A stretch of 10,131 nt of DNA from JBQTHI01 sp052390035. Its GTDB lineage: Bacteria; Actinomycetota; Acidimicrobiia; Spongiisociales; ZC4RG35. The stretch is from positions 1-10,131 of the forward strand of contig JBQTHI010000067.1 in assembly GCA_052390035.1 (NCBI GenBank), written 5' to 3'. The first letter of the stretch is position 1. Every line of letters begins with the position of its first letter. Positions 6,510 to 10,131 of this stretch are shown piece after piece. The notes beneath the pieces were generated by a model. The model was not told the origin of the DNA and did no database searches. It saw only the letters and a program-made list of their open reading frames with translations. The translations under genes were made by a program, and so were the position numbers.

Positions 6510-6628
6510 CTCGACGTCGTGACCTTCGCGGGAAACCGCTTGCCTTTGTTGGCAGGTTCCCTCTCCAATGGGGCGCCAGCCGCCGAGACAGTGCGGGAGA
6601 CCCTCCAGAAAACCAGGCGTAGAACGCC

Positions 6629-6675
6629 GCCGGCTCAAGAGTCAAGACCGGCGCTCGGTCCACTAAACTGATCAG
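6629..6675 (+). promoter_or_regulatory. Promoter/operator region of the Phd-PIN pair, probably leaderless
   Basis: TAAACT (6664-6669) lies 6 nt before the ATG at 6676, the spacing expected for a -10 box with transcription starting at the ATG itself. No Shine-Dalgarno is present, consistent with a leaderless message. An 8-bp palindrome CTGATCAG (6668-6675) abuts the start. Further up, tandem TCAAGA copies (6635-6640, 6642-6647) are flanked by GCCGG (6629-6633) and CCGGC (6648-6652). These are candidate binding sites for antitoxin autorepression. No clear -35 is seen. Confidence 0.42.
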
Positions 6676-6903
6676 ATGACCATAAGACTGACCGCCACTG
6701 AGGTCAAAGCAAAGATCCTCGCCCTCCTCGACAGAGTCGCAGCCGGCGAGGAAATCGAGATCACCAAGCACGGCCGAACCGTCGCTCGACTAGTGCCCGC
6801 AGCTGGTCCCCCCGCTCTCAAGGGCAGGCATGTGGGGGTGGCGATGAGCAACGCCGATGACGAGGACCTCTTTTCCACCGGTGTCTCTTGGGATCTGCCG
6901 TGA
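6676..6903 (+). CDS. Phd/YefM-type antitoxin
   Basis: This 75-residue antitoxin has the classical Phd N-terminus: TATEVKAKILALLDRVAAGEEIEITKHGRTVARLVP, where the first half forms the dimerisation and DNA-binding fold and the KHGRTVARLVP strand is the signature. The C-terminal third (SNADDEDLFSTGVSWDLP) is acidic and hydrophobic, the part that in such antitoxins docks into the toxin active site. Proteins of this class both neutralise their toxin and repress the operon. The stop codon overlaps the toxin's GTG start (GTGA), so translation is coupled. The ATG is supported by the full family N-terminus. It is divergent from the MazF operon. Confidence 0.92.
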   Translation: MTIRLTATEVKAKILALLDRVAAGEEIEITKHGRTVARLVPAAGPPALKGRHVGVAMSNADDEDLFSTGVSWDLP

Positions 6904-7292
6904 CGACCGTCGTTCTCGACTCTCACGTCGTCCACTGGTGGTCGGCCGAACCCGAACGGTTGAGTCCGGCCGCTGCCCGAGCCGTGTCGGAGGCTGACGA
7001 ATTGGCCGTCGCCTCCATTAGCTGGTTCGAACTCGCCTGGCTGGCCAAGCACGAACGGATCGTGGTAACGATCCCCCTTGGGAGCTGGCTCCAAGAGCTC
7101 GCCAGGCAGGTCCGTACCGTCGGGATATCGCCCCGCATCGCGGACACCGCAGTCTCCCTCCCCTCCACCTTTCCCGGCGATCCCGCCGATCGCCTCATCT
7201 ACGCGACCGCAACAGAGAACGGATGGCATCTGGTCACTAAGGATCAACGCCTGCGCGCACACCGCCACCCTCATGCCGTCGCTGTGTGGTGA
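6900..7292 (+). CDS. PIN-domain ribonuclease toxin (VapC family)
   Basis: This 130-residue PIN-domain protein has the acidic metal-binding residues of a nuclease: Asp7 (VVLDSHVVHWW), Glu44 (SISWFELAWL), Asp97 (GDPADRLIYATA) and Asp115 (LVTKDQRLR). The D-x-H-x-x-x-WW opening and the DRLIYATA block match the VapC subgroup paired with Phd-type antitoxins. VapC toxins cleave tRNA or rRNA; the target here cannot be told. The GTG at 6900 is preferred because it overlaps the antitoxin stop. A TTG at 6888 would add four residues inside the antitoxin gene. All catalytic positions are intact, so it is probably active. Confidence 0.93.
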   Translation: MTTVVLDSHVVHWWSAEPERLSPAAARAVSEADELAVASISWFELAWLAKHERIVVTIPLGSWLQELARQVRTVGISPRIADTAVSLPSTFPGDPADRLIYATATENGWHLVTKDQRLRAHRHPHAVAVW

Positions 7293-7388
7293 CGTGGCGA
7301 GATCGGGATGCTCCGATGCCGCTTAGGTCTTAGGCACCGGTGTGGTCCTATTTACCGGGCATCCAATCACGCGTGCGCATGGTGTCGA

Positions 7389-7574
7389 TCACCTGCTTAG
7401 GGCGATGTAGATGGCTCCAACGGCTCGGGCCCCACCGGGGTGGGCTGCCTCTACATGAGAGACCTCGCAACGATCGATCCCAGTATTTTTGGAGAAGATG
7501 ATTGCCAACTCCAACAAGACCGTGACCGCCGGCTCGTTCCCGCACCGGGCCCGCGAAGGAAGTCGTGGATACAA
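7389..7574 (-). CDS. Doubtful short minus-strand reading frame or gene remnant
   Basis: This lies mostly in the 272-bp gap between the PIN toxin and the YjbQ gene. The frame ends at a TGA at 7391-7389 and can be read from a TTG at 7574. Its last ~45 residues (LLELAIIFSKNTGIDRCEVS, then HVEAAHPGGARAVGAIYIAL) look like ordinary protein, with alternating hydrophobic and polar residues and codon use that is not obviously random. I do not recognise a family, and there is no start with a ribosome binding site. It could be the tail of a degraded gene or a chance frame. A CCCACC-GG-GGTGGG palindrome (7431-7444) lies inside it. Confidence 0.2.
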   Translation of the reverse strand: MYPRLPSRARCGNEPAVTVLLELAIIFSKNTGIDRCEVSHVEAAHPGGARAVGAIYIALSR

Positions 7575-7969
7575 AGGTCGTTGAGATTCGGACCAGGAGC
7601 GCGCCGACTGTGGTCGATCTGACCGAGGAGGTGAACCACTTCTGTGCCGGCAAGGGCGACGGACTGTTGAACGTATTCGCCCCGCACGCCACCGCCGGTC
7701 TCGCCTTGATCGAGACGGGGTCGGGGGCCGAACACGACCTGCTGTTTGCGCTGGAGAGTCTCCTCCCCCGCTCCCAACCCTGGGAGCACCGACACGGGTC
7801 CCCTGGCCACGGGGCCGATCACGTCTTGCCAGCCTTGATCTCGCCCTCGCTAACCATCCCGGTAGTGGCAGGGCGTCCCGCTCTCGGGAGGTGGCAGTCG
7901 GTCGTTCTGGTCGATCCCAACCGGGACAATCTCACCCGTCAGGTCCGGCTCACCTTCCTGGCCGGATAG
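7565..7969 (+). CDS. YjbQ-family protein (UPF0047; secondary thiamine-phosphate synthase type)
   Basis: This 134-residue protein matches the YjbQ family along its whole length: VVDLTEEVNHF, FAPHATAGLALIE (38-50, with His41), the histidine-rich PWEHRHGSPGHGADHVLPAL (72-91), SPSLTIPVVAGRPALGRWQSVVLVDPN (93-119) and a C-terminal strand RQVRLTF. The E. coli member can supply weak thiamine-phosphate synthase activity when overexpressed, but the physiological role is unknown. The histidines cluster as a probable metal site, as in known structures of the family. The GTG at 7565 is supported by GAAGGA at 7555-7560, four bases upstream. It stands alone with its own ribosome binding site and appears functionally unrelated to the toxin-antitoxin genes beside it. 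Confidence 0.94.
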   Translation: MDTKVVEIRTRSAPTVVDLTEEVNHFCAGKGDGLLNVFAPHATAGLALIETGSGAEHDLLFALESLLPRSQPWEHRHGSPGHGADHVLPALISPSLTIPVVAGRPALGRWQSVVLVDPNRDNLTRQVRLTFLAG

Positions 7970-8046
7970 CCGGAGCTCGATTCGCCGCCGCGGTCCCGGT
8001 CTGCCACATCGAATTGGCTAGGTTCGATGGTCGATTTGTCAATCCC

Positions 8047-8212
8047 GGGAGGAGTCATGGCACAGAATGACGCCGTGTCGCTGGTACGTCCCTCCGATTG
8101 TGTCATGGGTGAGCACTCACCCAGCTACAGGCAGACGCCTTCGTCACCTTTGATGAGGAATTGGCTGGCAGCGTTGCGGGGATCGTCGCCACTACGTCGA
8201 TCGAAGCCTTGA
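8047..8212 (+). other. Strong ribosome binding site leading into a broken 51-codon frame
   Basis: GGGAGGAG (8047-8054) is the best Shine-Dalgarno sequence I noticed in the window and sits just before ATG 8057. A -10-like TAGGTT lies at 8019-8024. The frame from 8057 encodes only 51 residues, ending at TGA 8210-8212. Its second half has no protein-like character and is overlapped in another frame by the PIN remnant. The same frame continues, after that TGA, into the GMC oxidoreductase. The signals therefore probably belonged to a gene now disrupted by deletion or frameshift, either a lost antitoxin or the original start of the downstream gene. Confidence 0.35.
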
Positions 8213-8220
8213 CCTTGTAG
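8113..8220 (+). pseudogene. C-terminal remnant of a PIN-domain toxin
   Basis: After a TGA at 8110-8112, a frame of 35 codons reads ALTQLQADAFVTFDEELAGS and then VAGIVATTSIEALTL before TAG 8218-8220. DAFVTFDEEL is the typical last acidic block of VapC-type PIN proteins (the (A/D)xxVTxDxxL motif) and the rest fits the family's final strand. The N-terminal ~100 residues with the other catalytic positions are absent, and there is no start codon. I read it as the tail of a decayed toxin gene. It lies about 0.8 kb from the intact PIN toxin but differs from its C-terminus (LVTKDQRLRAH), so it is not a recent duplicate. Confidence 0.55.
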
Positions 8221-8224
8221 GTTC

Positions 8225-10131
8225 TTGTCTCCATTGCACACTCGTCTGCATCTTTCGAATAGGAACCTGGCGACCTTCACCGCGCTAGTCGACACCCTCC
8301 TCCCCGCGGTCGGTGGGGATGGTCCCGCCTGGACGACGCCGGGCAGCGATCTCAGTCTGAGCCAACGCCTATCGGAGCTCTTTGGGCGACTTCCTCATCA
8401 TCGGAACCGCGCCGACCTCAAACGGTTTCTCGGGCTGCTCGACTCGACCGTCGGGGGAGCCCTGCTCTACGGCAAGCCTTGGCGGTTCACAGGGCTGACG
8501 AAGGAGCGACGGGCGGAGGCCTTTCGGCGAATGGAGAGCCACCCGGTCGGGCTGATTCGGCGAGCGGCTCGGGCGGTGCAGACCCTGGTCGGGTACTTGT
8601 GGGTAACAACCGATGACCCTACGGCGCGGCCGTCGAGCTGGGACGCCATCGGTTATCCGGGCCCAGACGGGCCTCCACCTCCTACAGCCAAACCCCTCCC
8701 CCTCACGATCATCAACTCCGACACGTCCATGTCATGCGACGTCGTGGTCGTGGGAAGTGGTGCCGGGGGCGGCACCGCCGCCGGAGTGTTGGCCGGGGCG
8801 GGTCTCGACGTGGTCGTGCTCGAGGCAGGTGGCTACCACAACGAAGCTGACTTCACCCACTTCGAATCCGACGCCTTCAGTCGCCTATACCTCGACGGCG
8901 CCCTCAACACCACCGCCGATGGGGGGATACTGGTCCTGGCCGGCTCCACCCTCGGGGGCGGGACGGTCATCAACTACACCAGCTCTTTCGACGCGCCACA
9001 ACTTTTGCGACGGGAGTGGGACGCCGAGGCAGGGTTCGCCGAGGTGTTCACCGGCGAAGACTTCGCCACCAGCCTCCGGGCGGTGCACACACGGCTCAAC
9101 GTCAACACCGAGCACGGGTGGCCGTCGGGCCGCGACCAATTGATGGAGAAGGGTCTGGCCGAATTGGGCTGGCACGTCGACGAGATTCCTCGCAACGTCG
9201 AAGGTTGCACCGAAGCCGTGTGTGGCTATTGCACGATGGGTTGTCGGATCGGAGCCAAAAGATCGATGATCCACACCTACTTGGCCGATGCCGCCAGTCG
9301 GGGGGCCCGGCTGGTAACCGGCTGTCGGGTCGAGCAGATCCTCAGTGGCGGCGGGAAGGCGACCGGGGTCATGGCCCATGTCGGAGCCCACCGTCTCAAG
9401 GTGACGGCGAAGGCAGTGGTTCTCACCGCCGGGGCGCTTCACACCCCGGCCATCCTCCTCCGGAGTGGTATGGGCGGTCCGGCCGCTGGCCGATTCCTGA
9501 GGCTCCATCCGGTCACTGCGGTGTGGGGCCGTTTCGAAGAGCGGGTCGACCCGTGGACCGGCATTCTCCAGGCCCGTTACTCGGACCAGTTCGCCGACCT
9601 CGACGGGGCCGGGTATGGGTTCAAGCTGGAGACGGCCCCCATCCATCCGGTATTCCCGGCCGCATTTCTCGGTTGGGACGACGGGGCGTCATTCAAACGG
9701 GACGTGCTTGGGCTGGGTCATATCGACGTGGGCGGAATCCTCCTCCGAGACAAGTCGTCTGGAAGGGTGGTCCTCCGTCGCGACGGGACCCCGCTTTGGA
9801 AATACGTCATGTCCCGCTCCGACCAAACCCACGTGCGGGAGGGAGTGCGACGAGCGGCCGAGGTCTACACAGCCGCCGGGGCCGAGGAGATCCTCGCTTC
9901 CACCATCAGACCAGTGAGATGGCGACCCCGTGAAGGGGAGGGAATCGAGCGCTTCCTGGCGGAAGTCGACGCCGTCGGTTATGGGTCCAACCAGACTGCT
10001 TACTTCACCTTCCATCAGATGGGCTCGGCTCGGATGGGATCAGACCCGGCCATTTCGGTGGTGGGACCCACCAACCAGGTCCACGGCATTGCCGGTCTCT
10101 ACGTGATGGACGCCTCCTGTTTCCCCACGGC
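8225..10131 (+). CDS. GMC-family FAD oxidoreductase, long-chain alcohol oxidase-like (3' end outside window)
   Basis: A single frame stays open from the TGA at 8210 to the window end, about 635 codons. Residues ~16-90 (TFTALVDTLLPAVGG and following helices) resemble the N-terminal region of fatty-alcohol-oxidase-type proteins. SWDAIGYPGPDG leads into the FAD-binding domain with VVVGSGAGGGTAAG at about 174-187. GSTLGGGTVINYT is the second flavin block. A cysteine cluster Cys328, Cys333, Cys336, Cys340 (CGYCTMGCRIGAKRSM) matches the CxxCxxGCxxGxK segment of plant and bacterial long-chain alcohol oxidases. FHQMGSARMG holds the catalytic His (~597), and GLYVMDASCFPT is the usual near-terminal motif, so little is missing. 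It should oxidise an alcohol using FAD; substrate unknown. Start: no ATG or GTG fits; TTG 8225 is the best guess, TTG 8234 next. Confidence 0.92.
   Translation, partial: MSPLHTRLHLSNRNLATFTALVDTLLPAVGGDGPAWTTPGSDLSLSQRLSELFGRLPHHRNRADLKRFLGLLDSTVGGALLYGKPWRFTGLTKERRAEAFRRMESHPVGLIRRAARAVQTLVGYLWVTTDDPTARPSSWDAIGYPGPDGPPPPTAKPLPLTIINSDTSMSCDVVVVGSGAGGGTAAGVLAGAGLDVVVLEAGGYHNEADFTHFESDAFSRLYLDGALNTTADGGILVLAGSTLGGGTVINYTSSFDAPQLLRREWDAEAGFAEVFTGEDFATSLRAVHTRLNVNTEHGWPSGRDQLMEKGLAELGWHVDEIPRNVEGCTEAVCGYCTMGCRIGAKRSMIHTYLADAASRGARLVTGCRVEQILSGGGKATGVMAHVGAHRLKVTAKAVVLTAGALHTPAILLRSGMGGPAAGRFLRLHPVTAVWGRFEERVDPWTGILQARYSDQFADLDGAGYGFKLETAPIHPVFPAAFLGWDDGASFKRDVLGLGHIDVGGILLRDKSSGRVVLRRDGTPLWKYVMSRSDQTHVREGVRRAAEVYTAAGAEEILASTIRPVRWRPREGEGIERFLAEVDAVGYGSNQTAYFTFHQMGSARMGSDPAISVVGPTNQVHGIAGLYVMDASCFPT

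Noticed and set aside
7431..7444. CCCACC-GG-GGTGGG palindrome considered as a terminator for the PIN toxin gene
   Set aside because: It lies about 140 bp past the stop codon, its loop is too small for a stable hairpin as written, and no U-tract follows.
8885..9646. 253-codon minus-strand frame
   Set aside because: It is the shadow of the GMC oxidoreductase, which has all its motifs in the plus frame; the minus-strand translation shows no domain.
9016..9933. 305-codon plus-strand frame
   Set aside because: Out-of-frame reading of the oxidoreductase, rich in Arg and Gly as expected of a GC-rich shadow frame.
1..10131. CRISPR array, tRNA, rRNA, insertion sequence or riboswitch
   Set aside because: No regularly spaced direct repeats, no tRNA cloverleaf or rRNA-like sequence, no transposase motifs with terminal inverted repeats, and no riboswitch-like leader were seen. 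A covariance-model scan was not possible here.

Overview
The window is GC-rich and densely coded, with many GTG/TTG starts and short overlaps between genes. The gene families are typical of Actinomycetota: a SigK/RskA-type sigma/anti-sigma pair, a DUF3105 membrane protein, several apparently leaderless starts and VapBC/MazEF toxin-antitoxin pairs. An uncultured or environmental actinobacterium, for example of the Acidimicrobiia, is a reasonable guess. That placement is inference from gene content only; no rRNA, tRNA or other phylogenetic marker is present.

Left part (1-2268): the tail of an unidentified membrane-anchored protein on the plus strand, then a convergent DUF3105 protein on the minus strand. 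Divergent from the latter is a two-gene plus-strand operon, an ECF sigma factor of the SigK type and its membrane anti-sigma factor (RskA type), with stop and start overlapping as ATGA. A possible SigK-like promoter precedes the sigma gene.

Centre-left (2073-5168): a minus-strand operon read in the order single-domain response regulator, membrane-anchored HEAT-repeat protein, family 2 glycosyltransferase with cellulose/hyaluronan-synthase-like motifs. The last two overlap as ATGA. This looks like a regulated membrane polysaccharide synthase with an unusual helical-repeat partner. The glycosyltransferase frame runs about 196 bp into the opposite strand of the anti-sigma gene.

Centre (5187-7969): a phosphoribosyltransferase-family protein starts only 18 bp from the response regulator, with a perfect small inverted repeat filling the gap. 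Then come two toxin-antitoxin pairs placed back to back: MazF with a ribbon-helix-helix antitoxin on the minus strand, and a Phd-type antitoxin with a PIN (VapC) toxin on the plus strand. The RHH antitoxin has no ordinary start codon; a CTG sits exactly where the family methionine should be, just downstream of a -10-like box buried in a 17-bp near-palindrome. A YjbQ-family enzyme follows.

Right part (7970-10131): a short stretch with a good ribosome binding site but a broken reading frame. It includes what looks like the last ~30 codons of another PIN toxin, so this part of the genome has hosted more than one toxin gene. A large GMC-family flavoprotein resembling long-chain alcohol oxidases follows and runs off the window end. 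Its start is unclear (TTG most likely). The strongest candidates for something not commonly described are the receiver/HEAT/glycosyltransferase operon and the CTG-started, palindrome-controlled antitoxin.
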